Source: CAIWHR01 sp963836265
Lineage (GTDB): Bacteria; Pseudomonadota; Gammaproteobacteria; Burkholderiales; Casimicrobiaceae
Length of the DNA: 64,000 bases
Reading direction: 5' to 3'
Assembly: GCA_963836265.1 (NCBI GenBank)
Contig: CAWIIO010000006.1
Span: forward strand, 62,001 to 126,000
Shown in pieces: positions 25,116 to 33,992 of the stretch (position 1 is the first letter of the stretch; each line of letters starts with the position of its first letter). A model generated the notes under the pieces. That model had not been told where the DNA came from. It worked only from the letters and a program-made list of their open reading frames with translations, and searched no databases. The position numbers and the translations under genes are program-made.

Positions 25116-26495
25116 TCACTGCAGCGTCTTCGCCTTTTCGAACGCTTCTTCGATCGGCCCCACCATGTAAAACGCCTGCTCGGGGAGCGCGTCGCATTCG
25201 CCGTCGACGATCATCTTGAAGCCCTTGATCGTTTCCTTGAGCTCCACGAACTTGCCGGGCGATCCGGTGAAGACTTCCGCCACGCTGAACGGCTGCGAGA
25301 GGAAGCGCTGGATCTTTCGCGCCCGCGCGACGGCGAGCTTGTCCTCGGGCGAGAGCTCGTCCATGCCCAGAATCGCGATGATGTCGCGAAGCTCCTTGTA
25401 GCGCTGCAGCACCGACTGCACGCCGCGCGTCGTCTTGTAGTGCTCTTCGCCGATGACGTTCGGGTCGACCTGCCGTGACGTCGAGTCCAGCGGATCCACG
25501 GACGGATAGATGCCGAGCGCCGCGATGTCGCGCGACAACACGACGGTCGCGTCGAGGTGGCCGAAGGTCGTCGCCGGCGAGGGGTCGGTCAGGTCGTCGG
25601 CAGGTACGTAGACGGCCTGGATCGACGTGATCGAGCCGACCTTGGTCGACGTGATCCGCTCCTGCAGCCGGCCCATCTCTTCGGCCAGCGTCGGCTGGTA
25701 GCCCACCGCGGAGGGCATCCGGCCGAGCAGCGCCGACACTTCGGTGCCGGCGAGCGTGAAGCGGTAGATGTTGTCGATGAACAGCAGCACGTCGCGGCCC
25801 TCGTCGCGGAACGATTCGGCGATCGTGAGGCCGGTCAGCCCGACGCGCAGCCGGTTGCCCGGCGGCTCGTTCATCTGGCCGTAGACCATCGCCACCTTGT
25901 CGAGGACGTTGCTGTCCTTCATCTCGTGGTAGAAGTCGTTGCCCTCGCGGGTGCGCTCGCCAACGCCCGCGAACACCGACTGGCCGCCATGGGCCTTCGC
26001 GATGTTGTTGATCAGCTCCATCATGGTGACGGTCTTTCCGACGCCGGCGCCGCCGAAGAGCCCGATCTTGCCGCCCTTGGCGAACGGGCAGATCAAGTCG
26101 ATGACCTTGATCCCCGTCTCGAGCAACTCCTGCGACGGCGAGAGCTCCTCGAAGGTCGGCGCGCTGCGGTGGATCGACATCTGCTTGTCGGCGCCGATCG
26201 GGCCGGCCTCGTCGATCGGGCGCCCCAGCACGTCCATGATCCGGCCGAGCGTCTTGGCGCCGACCGGAACCGTGATCGGCGCGCCGGTGTTGACGACCTT
26301 CATCCCGCGCCGAAGGCCGTCGGAGCTGCCGAGTGCGATCGTCCGCACGATGCCGTCGCCCAGCTGCTGCTGCACTTCGAGGGTCAAGCCGATCTCGTCC
26401 ATCTTGAGGGCGTCGTAGATGTTCGGCAGCTCCGCCCGCGCGAACTCGACGTCGACGACGGCCCCGATGCACTGAACGATGGTTCCCTGGTTCAT
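25116..26495 (-). CDS. atpD: ATP synthase F1 beta subunit
   Basis: Catalytic subunit of F1. It has 459 residues. The P-loop is GGAGVGKT at 148-155, the catalytic Glu is in GVGERTREG, Walker B in VLLFIDNIYRF, and the DELSPEDK (DELSEED-type) loop lies at about 378-385. It is complete and in frame, 67 bp after atpG. Confidence 0.98.
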   Translation of the reverse strand: MNQGTIVQCIGAVVDVEFARAELPNIYDALKMDEIGLTLEVQQQLGDGIVRTIALGSSDGLRRGMKVVNTGAPITVPVGAKTLGRIMDVLGRPIDEAGPIGADKQMSIHRSAPTFEELSPSQELLETGIKVIDLICPFAKGGKIGLFGGAGVGKTVTMMELINNIAKAHGGQSVFAGVGERTREGNDFYHEMKDSNVLDKVAMVYGQMNEPPGNRLRVGLTGLTIAESFRDEGRDVLLFIDNIYRFTLAGTEVSALLGRMPSAVGYQPTLAEEMGRLQERITSTKVGSITSIQAVYVPADDLTDPSPATTFGHLDATVVLSRDIAALGIYPSVDPLDSTSRQVDPNVIGEEHYKTTRGVQSVLQRYKELRDIIAILGMDELSPEDKLAVARARKIQRFLSQPFSVAEVFTGSPGKFVELKETIKGFKMIVDGECDALPEQAFYMVGPIEEAFEKAKTLQ

Positions 26496-26562
26496 GTTCG
26501 TCTTCCTGTAATGAATCGCCGAATTCGTTGCGCGCTAGGCCGTGGCTGCATCCTGCGCCGCG

Positions 26563-27453
26563 TCACACCGCCGCCGCGCCACCGACGATCTCCGCCAGCT
26601 CCTTCGTGATTGCCGCCTGGCGGGTCTTGTTGTAGATGAGCTGCAGCTCGTCGATGATCGTGCCCGCGTTGTCGGACGCCGCCTTCATCGCGACCATCCG
26701 CGCCGACTGCTCGGAGGCCATGTTCTCGTTGACCATCTGGTAGACGAGCGCCTCGACGTAGCGGCGCAGCACCGCGTCGAGCAGCTGGCGGGCGTCGGGC
26801 TCGTAGAGATAGTCCCACGAGCCCTCGCCGACCTCCGCCTTGTAGACCTCGCCGCCCGGCGCGCGGAACTGCTCCGGGATCGGCAGCATCCGGCCGTGGC
26901 GCGCCTCCTGCTTCATCGTGTTGACGAACAGCGTCGAGAAGATGTGCACCTCGTCGAGCTCGCCCCCGACGTACTTGTCGAGCAGCACCTTCACCGGGCC
27001 GACCAGGCGGTCGACGTGCGGGCGGTCGCCGAGTCCCGCGACCTGCGAGACGACGTTCGCGCCCAGCCGCGCGAGGAAGCCCAGGCCCTTGGTGCCGATC
27101 GCGCAATAGTCGACGTCGAGCCCCTTCGCCCGCCACTCCTTGTGCTGGGTCAGCACCAGCCGCAGCACGTTGGTGTTGAGGCCGCCGCACAGCCCCTTGT
27201 CGGTCGTCACCACGATGGCGCCGACGCGGCGGACGTTCTCCCGCACGGCGAGGAACGGATGCTTGTACTCGGTATTCGCCTTGGCGACGTGCATCGCGAT
27301 CTGCAGCGCGCGCACGACGTACGGCCTCGACGCGCGCATCCGGTCCTGCGCCTTCTTCATCTTCGACGCCGCGACCATCTCCATCGCCTTGGTGATCTTG
27401 CGCGTGCTCTGCACGCTCTTGATCTTGGTACGGATTTCCTTCGAGCCTGCCAT
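26563..27453 (-). CDS. atpG: ATP synthase F1 gamma subunit
   Basis: Central shaft of F1. It has 296 residues. The N-terminal coiled-coil helix begins KEIRTKIKSVQSTRKITKAM, and the C-terminal helix ends YNKTRQAAITKELAEIVGGA, both conserved. The Rossmann-like middle has VTTDKGLCGGLN. It sits 31 bp after atpA and before atpD. Confidence 0.97.
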   Translation of the reverse strand: MAGSKEIRTKIKSVQSTRKITKAMEMVAASKMKKAQDRMRASRPYVVRALQIAMHVAKANTEYKHPFLAVRENVRRVGAIVVTTDKGLCGGLNTNVLRLVLTQHKEWRAKGLDVDYCAIGTKGLGFLARLGANVVSQVAGLGDRPHVDRLVGPVKVLLDKYVGGELDEVHIFSTLFVNTMKQEARHGRMLPIPEQFRAPGGEVYKAEVGEGSWDYLYEPDARQLLDAVLRRYVEALVYQMVNENMASEQSARMVAMKAASDNAGTIIDELQLIYNKTRQAAITKELAEIVGGAAAV

Positions 27454-27484
27454 CGATCGGTTCCTTCGCCCGGCGGTACGGCGA

Positions 27485-29026
27485 TCAGTACGCGCCGTTC
27501 TTCTTGAAGTCCTCGACCGCCGCGGTGAGCTGCGTTTCGATCTCCGGCGTCAGGTCCTTGGTCTTCTCGATGCTCTCCATCAGCGCCGCGTACTTGCTCT
27601 TCATGTAGGCGCGGAGCGCCGCCTCGAAGGCGAGCGCCTTGTCGACCGGAACGTCGTCGTAGTAGCCCTTGTTCACGGCGAACAGCGTGAGCGCCATCTC
27701 GTTCACCTGCAGCGGCTGGTACTGCGGCTGCTTCATGAGCTCGGTGACAAGCCGGCCACGGTCGAGCTGTTTGCGGGTCGCCTCGTCGAGGTCGGAGGCG
27801 AACTGCGCGAACGCGGCCAGCTCGCGGTACTGCGCGAGCGACAGCCGCACGCCGCCGCCAAGCTTCTTGATGATCTTCGTCTGCGCATCGCCGCCGACCC
27901 GCGACACCGAGATGCCGGCGTTGATCGCGGGCCGGATGCCGGCGTTGAACAGGTCGGTTTCGAGGAAGATCTGGCCATCGGTGATCGAGATCACGTTAGT
28001 GGGCACGAAGGCGGTGACGTCGCCGGCCTGCGTCTCGATTACCGGCAGCGCCGTGAGCGACCCGGTCTTGCCCTTGACCTTGCCCTTCGTGAACTTGTCG
28101 ACGTACTCCTCGTTGACCCGCGCGGCGCGCTCGAGCAGCCGCGAGTGCAGGTAGAACACGTCGCCCGGATACGCTTCGCGGCCCGGCGGGCGGCGAAGCA
28201 GCAGCGAGATCTGCCGGTATGCCCATGCCTGCTTGGTGAGATCGTCGTAGATGATCAACGCGTCCTGCCCGCGGTCGCGGAAGTACTCGCCCATCGTGCA
28301 GCCGGAGTACGGCGCGATGTACTGCATCGCCGCCGAGTCGGAAGCCGTCGCCACCACGACGATCGTGTACGCCAGCGCTCCTGTTTCCTCGAGCTTGCGG
28401 ATCACGTTCTTGATCGTCGAGGCCTTCTGTCCGATCGCAACGTAGATGCAGATCAGGTCCTTGCCCTTCTGGTTGATGATCGTGTCGACCGCCACCGCCG
28501 TCTTCCCGGTCTGGCGGTCGCCGATGATGAGCTCGCGCTGGCCGCGCCCGATCGGCACCATCGCGTCGATCGACTTGAGTCCCGTCTGCACCGGCTGCGA
28601 CACCTTCTTGCGCCAGATCACGCCGGGCGCGACCTTTTCGATGACGTCCGCTTCCGTGGCCTCGATCGGGCCCTTGCCGTCGATCGGCATGCCGAGGGAA
28701 TCGACGACGCGGCCGATCAGCTCGGGGCCGACGGGAACGGACAGGATCCGCCCGGTGCACTTCACGGTGTCACCCTCGGTGATGTGCTCGTAGGCCCCGA
28801 GAATCACGGCGCCGACCGAATCGCGCTCGAGATTCAGCGCGAGGCCGAACGTGTTGGCCGGAAACTCCAGCATCTCGCCCGCCATTGCATCGGAGAGGCC
28901 GTGAACCCGGCAGATGCCGTCGGTGACCGAGACCACCGTCCCCTGCGTGCGCACCTCGGCGCCCAGGTCGAGGTTGGCGATCTTGCCCTTGATCAGTTCG
29001 CTGATTTCGGAAGGATTCAACTGCAT
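27485..29026 (-). CDS. atpA: ATP synthase F1 alpha subunit
   Basis: Non-catalytic nucleotide-binding subunit of F1. It has 513 residues, the same as E. coli. The P-loop is GDRQTGKT at 169-176; the arginine finger region SVSRVGGDAQTK and AQYRELAAFAQFASDLD are intact. It lies 55 bp after atpH. Confidence 0.98.
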   Translation of the reverse strand: MQLNPSEISELIKGKIANLDLGAEVRTQGTVVSVTDGICRVHGLSDAMAGEMLEFPANTFGLALNLERDSVGAVILGAYEHITEGDTVKCTGRILSVPVGPELIGRVVDSLGMPIDGKGPIEATEADVIEKVAPGVIWRKKVSQPVQTGLKSIDAMVPIGRGQRELIIGDRQTGKTAVAVDTIINQKGKDLICIYVAIGQKASTIKNVIRKLEETGALAYTIVVVATASDSAAMQYIAPYSGCTMGEYFRDRGQDALIIYDDLTKQAWAYRQISLLLRRPPGREAYPGDVFYLHSRLLERAARVNEEYVDKFTKGKVKGKTGSLTALPVIETQAGDVTAFVPTNVISITDGQIFLETDLFNAGIRPAINAGISVSRVGGDAQTKIIKKLGGGVRLSLAQYRELAAFAQFASDLDEATRKQLDRGRLVTELMKQPQYQPLQVNEMALTLFAVNKGYYDDVPVDKALAFEAALRAYMKSKYAALMESIEKTKDLTPEIETQLTAAVEDFKKNGAY

Positions 29027-29081
29027 GATGTCCTCGCGTCGCGCCGACGGATCGTGCCGCCGACGTCACGTAGTTTGTTAG

Positions 29082-29618
29082 TCAGGCCCGCAAGCGGGTC
29101 GCCATCGCCGCCAGCTGCGACGTCACGGTGCCGTCGATCACGGTGTCGCCGACGGTGATCCGCGCCCCGCCGATCAACGTCGGATCGACATTGACTGTTG
29201 CTTCGACCTTCTTGCCGAAGCGCTTTTCCAGTCCTGCGGTGAGCCCGGCAATCTGGGCGTCGGACAACGGAAACGCGCTGTCGATTCGGGCCTTGGCCAG
29301 GCCCTCGGCGCCGTCCTTCAGATGCTCGAACAGCGCCGCGATCTGCGGCAGCACGGCGATGCGATCGGCTTCGATCAGCACCCGCAGGAAATTGCGGCCC
29401 GGCGCGTCGAGCCTGTCGCCGGCGATCGAGAGGAGCAGCGCCTCCTTGTCGCCCGCGGTGAGCTTCGGGTTGTCGAGCGCCGCGGTGATCCGCGCATCGG
29501 CGACGATCCCGCTCGCGTAGCGCAGCATCTGCGACCATCTGGGCAGCGCGTTGGCGTCGCTCGCGACCCGGAACGCCGCTTCCGCGTACGGCCGAGCGAT
29601 CGTCGTGAGTTCAGCCAT
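29082..29618 (-). CDS. atpH: ATP synthase F1 delta subunit
   Basis: Part of the peripheral stalk that holds F1 to the b subunits. It has 178 residues from ATG 29618 (MAELTTIARPYAEAAFRVA), the family N-terminus; the frame is open further upstream through atpF, but that is a shadow. The C-terminal segment DPTLIGGARITVGDTVIDGT carries the conserved glycine motif. It begins 11 bp after atpF. Confidence 0.96.
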   Translation of the reverse strand: MAELTTIARPYAEAAFRVASDANALPRWSQMLRYASGIVADARITAALDNPKLTAGDKEALLLSIAGDRLDAPGRNFLRVLIEADRIAVLPQIAALFEHLKDGAEGLAKARIDSAFPLSDAQIAGLTAGLEKRFGKKVEATVNVDPTLIGGARITVGDTVIDGTVTSQLAAMATRLRA

Positions 29619-29629
29619 CGAAGCGCCCG

Positions 29630-30100
29630 TCAGAGCTGCTTCTGGATCGCGCCGAGCAGGTCGGCGTGCGCCTTGGCGTCGACCTCGCGTTTCAGGATCT
29701 TCTCGGCGCCGGCGACCGCCAGATCCGCGACCTGGTTGCGCAGCGCCTCCTTCGCGCGAGCGACTTCCTGCTGGATTTCGGCCTTGGCGGCGGTAAGGAT
29801 GCGATCGGCTTCCGCCTTGGCGTCCGCCTTCGCCGCCTCGATCGTCTCGCCCCTGAGCTTGTCGCCCTGGGTGATGATTTCGGAGGATCGCACCTTCGCT
29901 TCGGCCAGCATGTCGGCGATGCGCTTCTCCGCGGAAGCGAGGCTCTGCCGGCCCTGCTCGCCGGCGGCGAGCCCGTCGGCGATGTCCTTCTGGCGCGTCT
30001 CGATGGCGCGCATCAGGTGCGGCCATATGAAATGCGCGCAGAACCAGATGAACGCGGCGAAAGCGATCGCCTGCATCACCAGCGTGAAGTTGATGTTCAT
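29630..30100 (-). CDS. atpF: ATP synthase Fo b subunit
   Basis: Peripheral stalk subunit. It has 156 residues: one N-terminal membrane helix (about 6-28, with FIWFCAHFIWPHLM at the exit) and a long charged alanine-rich coiled coil. It lies between atpE and atpH with 33- and 11-bp gaps. Confidence 0.96.
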   Translation of the reverse strand: MNINFTLVMQAIAFAAFIWFCAHFIWPHLMRAIETRQKDIADGLAAGEQGRQSLASAEKRIADMLAEAKVRSSEIITQGDKLRGETIEAAKADAKAEADRILTAAKAEIQQEVARAKEALRNQVADLAVAGAEKILKREVDAKAHADLLGAIQKQL

Positions 30101-30133
30101 GGCGGTTTCCCTCGACGGCGACCGCTGCGCTTT

Positions 30134-30409
30134 CTAATGGATCACGCCGAGCAGCGGGTTGCCGAACGCGAACATCATCGCGATGCCGAGGCCGATGATG
30201 AACGACGCGTCGATCAAACCCAGCAGCAGGAACACCTTCGCCTGCAGCTGCGGCATGAGCTCCGGCTGCCGCGCGGCGCCCTCGAGGAAGCGCGAGCACA
30301 TGATGCCCACGCCGACGCAGGCGCCGAGCGCGCCGAGGCCGATCATCAGGCCGATGCCGACGCCGGTGTACGCCTGGATCATCGCGAGCAGTTGCAGTTT
30401 CGGATCCAT
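30134..30409 (-). CDS. atpE: ATP synthase Fo c subunit
   Basis: Forms the rotating ring. It has 91 residues and two membrane helices joined by the polar loop ARQPE (46-50). The ion-carrying carboxylate is Asp67 in LLGLIDASF, with no Na+-type Gln/Ser-Thr set around it, so a proton enzyme is expected. The start ATG 30409 (MDPKLQLLAM) is chosen by family length. Confidence 0.97.
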   Translation of the reverse strand: MDPKLQLLAMIQAYTGVGIGLMIGLGALGACVGVGIMCSRFLEGAARQPELMPQLQAKVFLLLGLIDASFIIGLGIAMMFAFGNPLLGVIH

Positions 30410-30450
30410 CAGGTTTCCTTTCGTTGGACGGATGAGTACGAAGAGGGCGG

Positions 30451-31296
30451 TCAGTGATGCTCGTGCGCCATTGCGATGTACACGACGGTCAGCATCATGA
30501 AGATGTACGCCTGCAGCACGACGATCAGAATGTGGAAGATCGCCCACGCCACGTTGAGCAGGGCCGAAAAAACGAACGTGATGCCCAGCCAGTGCAGCCC
30601 CATCTCGGCCGCGGCGGACGCGAGCAGCGCGATCAGCATGAAGATGATCTCGCCGGCGTACATGTTGCCGAACAGCCGCAGCGAATGCGACAGCGGCTTC
30701 GACAGGTACTCGACGGCGTTGAACAGCAGGTTGATAGGCACCAGCAAGGGCGCGGCGTACCAGGGCGCGGCACCGAATGGCGAGCAGAAGAGCTCGTGGA
30801 GCCAGCCGCCGATGCCTTTGATCCTGACGTTGTAGAAGATCATCAGCGCGAACACCGACAGGGCGAGCGCGAACGTCGTGTTGACGTCGGCGGTCGGAAC
30901 CGGCCGCCACACGGGAAAGCCGATCAGGCGGAAGAATCCGGCCGTGATGTCGACGGGCAGGAAGTCGAGCGCGTTCAGCATCAGCACCAGAAAGAACGTG
31001 GTCAGCGCCAGCGGAGCGACCAGCGGGCTCTCGCCTTGGTAGACGCCCTTGACCTGGTCGTTGATGAAGCCGATGCAGAGCTCGACGAACGCCTGCGTCT
31101 TCGACGGCACGCCGGGGCTCACGCGCCGGGTGATGGCCCAGAAGAAGCCGAACACCAGCACGCCGGCGACGAGCGTCATCGCCAGCGTGTCAACGTTGAC
31201 GGTCCAGAACCCGCCGTCGCCGCGGACCGGATGCGAGAAGAACGTAAGGTGGTGCTGGATGTACGACGTCGCGGTCAGCTCGTGCTCGGCGGCCAT
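30451..31296 (-). CDS. atpB: ATP synthase Fo a subunit
   Basis: Proton-channel stator subunit. It has 281 residues with five to six membrane helices. The essential arginine is in SLRLFGNMYAGE, and the C-terminal helix is Gln/Tyr rich as expected (LQAYIFMMLTVVYIAMAHEHH region). It lies 22 bp after atpI. Confidence 0.97.
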   Translation of the reverse strand: MAAEHELTATSYIQHHLTFFSHPVRGDGGFWTVNVDTLAMTLVAGVLVFGFFWAITRRVSPGVPSKTQAFVELCIGFINDQVKGVYQGESPLVAPLALTTFFLVLMLNALDFLPVDITAGFFRLIGFPVWRPVPTADVNTTFALALSVFALMIFYNVRIKGIGGWLHELFCSPFGAAPWYAAPLLVPINLLFNAVEYLSKPLSHSLRLFGNMYAGEIIFMLIALLASAAAEMGLHWLGITFVFSALLNVAWAIFHILIVVLQAYIFMMLTVVYIAMAHEHH

Positions 31297-31318
31297 TGCG
31301 GTGATCTCGCTTTCTTCC

Positions 31319-31699
31319 CTAGTCGCGAACGAAAAACGCCATGCTGAACACGATCACCGTGACCACGAACGCCGTGAAGAATGCCGTCGCCACGAGGTCC
31401 CGGTACTGCGACAGCGCGAGCCACAGGCCACCGACGATCACCAGGATCTTGCCCGCTTCCGCGCGGAACATCGCCACCAGCGACGCCCCGGCGCTCGGCA
31501 CCGGCGCGTCGCCGAGCCCAAGCCCCAGCAGGAACGCGTAGACCACGCCCGCCGACAGGTTGATGGTGCCCCCCAGCACCGCCGAGGCCGCCCCCGGCGC
31601 GCCGGCCCACCCCCCCGCGATGGCCGCGACGGCCGCCGTGGCGATGGCCTGCCACTTGAGAACGGTGCGAATCGGCTTGGTCTTGAGCGGGGAGATCAC
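31319..31699 (-). CDS. atpI: ATP synthase protein I (assembly/accessory)
   Basis: A 126-residue membrane protein with four predicted helices, the first gene of the operon. It helps c-ring assembly or Mg2+ supply in some bacteria and is not part of the finished enzyme. The start is GTG 31699 (VISPLKTKPIRTVLKWQ). A strong promoter lies 42 bp upstream. Confidence 0.88.
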   Translation of the reverse strand: MISPLKTKPIRTVLKWQAIATAAVAAIAGGWAGAPGAASAVLGGTINLSAGVVYAFLLGLGLGDAPVPSAGASLVAMFRAEAGKILVIVGGLWLALSQYRDLVATAFFTAFVVTVIVFSMAFFVRD

Positions 31700-31740
31700 T
31701 CGGGCGCGACGCGCGCTCTTCCAGCAGAAGCAAACGGGCG

Positions 31741-31770
31741 ATTATAGCCGTCCTTTGCAATGCGTCGCAA
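31741..31770 (-). promoter_or_regulatory. Sigma-70-type promoter of the atp operon
   Basis: On the minus strand TTGCGA (31765-31770) and TATAAT (31741-31746) are 18 bp apart. The -10 is perfect. Transcription would start near 31734, giving a short leader before atpI at 31699. Confidence 0.75.
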
Positions 31771-31823
31771 CGGAGATGGTGCAATGCGACAAGGATGCGG
31801 CGGGGCCGCCGGGTCGATGCCCT

Positions 31824-32147
31824 TCAGCCCCCCGAGAGCGCACCGACGATCATGACGTCACTCTGCCGCCCCACGCGGGCGGCGAGGTCGCGGGTCAGCA
31901 CCCCGTCGACGAAAAGCTTGATGTGCGGCCGCACCGCGCCCTGCTCGTCGATGATGCGAAAGCGAATGCCCGGGTGTTTTTCGTCGAGCTCGGTCAGCGC
32001 ATCGGCGAGCGACGCCTCGCCGTCGGGAAGCTCGAGTGGCACTTGCTCGGCGCCGTTCGTGTACGAACGCAGGAGCCCGGGAATCCGCACCTTCAGCACC
32101 GATTGCGATGCCGCGTGCGGTGACGGCGCTGATGGCGAGGAAGACAA
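31824..32147 (-). CDS. ThiS/MoaD-type sulfur-carrier-like protein
   Basis: A beta-grasp protein ending in Gly-Gly (IVGALSGG), the feature that allows C-terminal adenylation and thiocarboxylate formation. It has 107 residues from TTG 32147; GTG 32099 in frame would give 91, nearer the MoaD size, so the start is uncertain. Core strands LKVRIPGLLRSYT and HIKLFVDG fit the family. It starts 1 bp after the stop of the BNR-repeat gene, so they form an operon. No moaE, thiG or E1-like gene is next to it, so its sulfur-transfer pathway is unknown; small MoaD-like genes next to BNR-repeat genes seem to recur in proteobacteria (from memory). Confidence 0.8.
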   Translation of the reverse strand: MSSSPSAPSPHAASQSVLKVRIPGLLRSYTNGAEQVPLELPDGEASLADALTELDEKHPGIRFRIIDEQGAVRPHIKLFVDGVLTRDLAARVGRQSDVMIVGALSGG

Positions 32148-32148
32148 G

Positions 32149-33297
32149 TCAGACGGCTTCGACCGCGTAAATGTGCGGCAGGTGGGCAGCCAGACATTTC
32201 CACGTCCGGCCTTCGTCGCGGCTGCCCCATATTTCGCCGCTCGTCGTTCCGAAGTAAAGACCTACACTCGGTGCCTGATCGGCCGTCATCGCCTGCCGCT
32301 TGACCGTCCACCATGCCTGCAGCTTCGGGAGGCCGGTCGCCTGCCGCTGCCAGGTCTTGCCGCCGTTCACCGAGCGGTAGACCGCGGGCTTTCCGCCCGG
32401 CGACACGCGTGGCCACACGCGGGTCCCGTCCATGGGGAACACCCAGAGCGTGTCGGGATCGCGCGGATGCAGCACCATCGGGAACCCGATCGATCCGACC
32501 GACTTCGGCATCGCCGCACCGATCTCGGTCCAGCGGTCCGCCGGGCGGTCCAGGCGGTAGATCCCGCAGTGGTTCTGGTGGTAGAGGCGATCGGGTGCGA
32601 GTGGGTGGAGGCGCAGGCAGTGCGGGTCGTGGCCGAACTCGGGATCCGGGTTCGGCAGGAAGTCGGCGCGGACCCCGCGGTTCAGCGGCCGCCAGTCGGC
32701 GCCGCCGTCGAGGGATTCGAAGACGCCCCCGCTCGACATCGCGATGTAGAGATGTTGCGCATCGCGCGGATCGACGAGGATCGAGTGCAGCTTCGGCCCG
32801 TCGGGCGTGCCGTCCTGGTCGCCGCCGCACCATTCCTTGCGTCGAGGGTGGCTGTTGAAGCCCGCAACGCCCGCCCACGTGACGCCGCCGTCCGTCGATC
32901 GGAAGAGGCCTTGCGGCGACGTTCCTGCATACCAGGTGCCGCGCTCGCTCGGGTGCCCCGGCGTCAACCAGAACGTGTGGTCGACGGTGCGACCGCTTCC
33001 CGCCTCGAACGCCGGCGGCGCGGAAGCCTCCTTCCAGGTGCGACCGCGGTCCGTCGAACGAAAGATCGTCGGCCCCAGATGCCCGGTGCGCGCCGCCGCG
33101 AGCAGCGTCTTGCCGTCGCGCGGATCGAGCATCGCGTGATGCACGATGTTGCCGAGGAACTGGGGGCCGGCAAGCTTCCATTTTCGACGCAACGCGTCGG
33201 CCGAGAGGGACCACAGCCCCTTGCGCGTGGCGATCAGCAGCGTCATGTTTCGGGCCGGCCGCGCGCCGGCCGCGTTCTTGTTCTTCGGGGTGGGCAT
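32149..33297 (-). CDS. BNR/Asp-box repeat beta-propeller protein (sialidase-like fold)
   Basis: A 382-residue protein with at least five Asp-box motifs: RSTDRGRTW, RSTDGGVTW, ESLDGGADW, RSVNGGKTW and SRDEGRTW. These mark blades of a propeller as in sialidases and VPS10/YCF48 proteins. No signal peptide is evident, so it is probably cytoplasmic. ATG 33297 has GGAGAA 6 bp before it; an ATG at 33246 is a shorter option that lines up with the first blade (MTLLIATRKGLW). The function is unknown. The coupled ThiS/MoaD-like gene suggests they act together. Confidence 0.78.
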   Translation of the reverse strand: MPTPKNKNAAGARPARNMTLLIATRKGLWSLSADALRRKWKLAGPQFLGNIVHHAMLDPRDGKTLLAAARTGHLGPTIFRSTDRGRTWKEASAPPAFEAGSGRTVDHTFWLTPGHPSERGTWYAGTSPQGLFRSTDGGVTWAGVAGFNSHPRRKEWCGGDQDGTPDGPKLHSILVDPRDAQHLYIAMSSGGVFESLDGGADWRPLNRGVRADFLPNPDPEFGHDPHCLRLHPLAPDRLYHQNHCGIYRLDRPADRWTEIGAAMPKSVGSIGFPMVLHPRDPDTLWVFPMDGTRVWPRVSPGGKPAVYRSVNGGKTWQRQATGLPKLQAWWTVKRQAMTADQAPSVGLYFGTTSGEIWGSRDEGRTWKCLAAHLPHIYAVEAV

Positions 33298-33485
33298 CGT
33301 CGTTCTCCGGACCGACCGGTCGAGCCGGTAACGCTACCCCGGTCGCGGACGCGCTGCAAGCGGCGGCAGCGTTCGGTGAGTTTAGCTCGGGGCCTTCGAC
33401 AATTCCCCGCGCCGAAAAAGGGTTGCAAATACCGCGCCGGCCTGCAATTCTTCAAGATTCCTCTCACGACCGCAAGGGAGTGCGC

Positions 33486-33992
33486 ATGACGATCAAGGTT
33501 GGCGACAGGCTGCCCGCCGGCACGCTGTCCGAATACATCGAAGTCGAAGGCAACGGCTGCACCGTCGGCCCGAACGAATTCAAGGTCGGCGAGCTCGTCA
33601 AAGGCAAGAAGGTCGTCATCTTCGGTCTGCCCGGCGCATTCACGCCGACATGCTCGGCAAAACACGTTCCAAGCTACGTGCAGAATCTCGACAAGCTCAA
33701 GGCGAAGGGAGTCGACGAGGTCGTCTGCATGTCGGTCAACGACCCGTTCGTGATGGGCGCGTGGGCGCGCGACCAGAAGACCGGGGGCAAGATCCGGATG
33801 ATGGGCGACGGCAGCGCCGCCTACACCAAGGCGCTCGGTCTCGAAAGTGACCTGACCGCTCGGGGGCTTGGCGTCCGGTGCCAGCGTTTTTCGATGCTGG
33901 TCGAAGACGGCGTCGTCAAGGCGCTCAATATCGAAGCCCCGGGAAAGTACGAGGTGTCCGACGCGGAGACGATGCTGAAGCAGCTGGGCTAG
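33486..33992 (+). CDS. Peroxiredoxin, Prx5/PrxII type
   Basis: Thiol peroxidase that reduces hydrogen peroxide and organic hydroperoxides. It has 168 residues from ATG 33486, with AAGGGAG 5 bp before it. The active site is PGAFTPTCSAKH with peroxidatic Cys56 and Thr53; a second Cys lies later in GVRCQRF next to the conserved Arg. The TAG stop shares its CTAG with the left edge of a MITE-like element. Confidence 0.93.
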   Translation: MTIKVGDRLPAGTLSEYIEVEGNGCTVGPNEFKVGELVKGKKVVIFGLPGAFTPTCSAKHVPSYVQNLDKLKAKGVDEVVCMSVNDPFVMGAWARDQKTGGKIRMMGDGSAAYTKALGLESDLTARGLGVRCQRFSMLVEDGVVKALNIEAPGKYEVSDAETMLKQLG

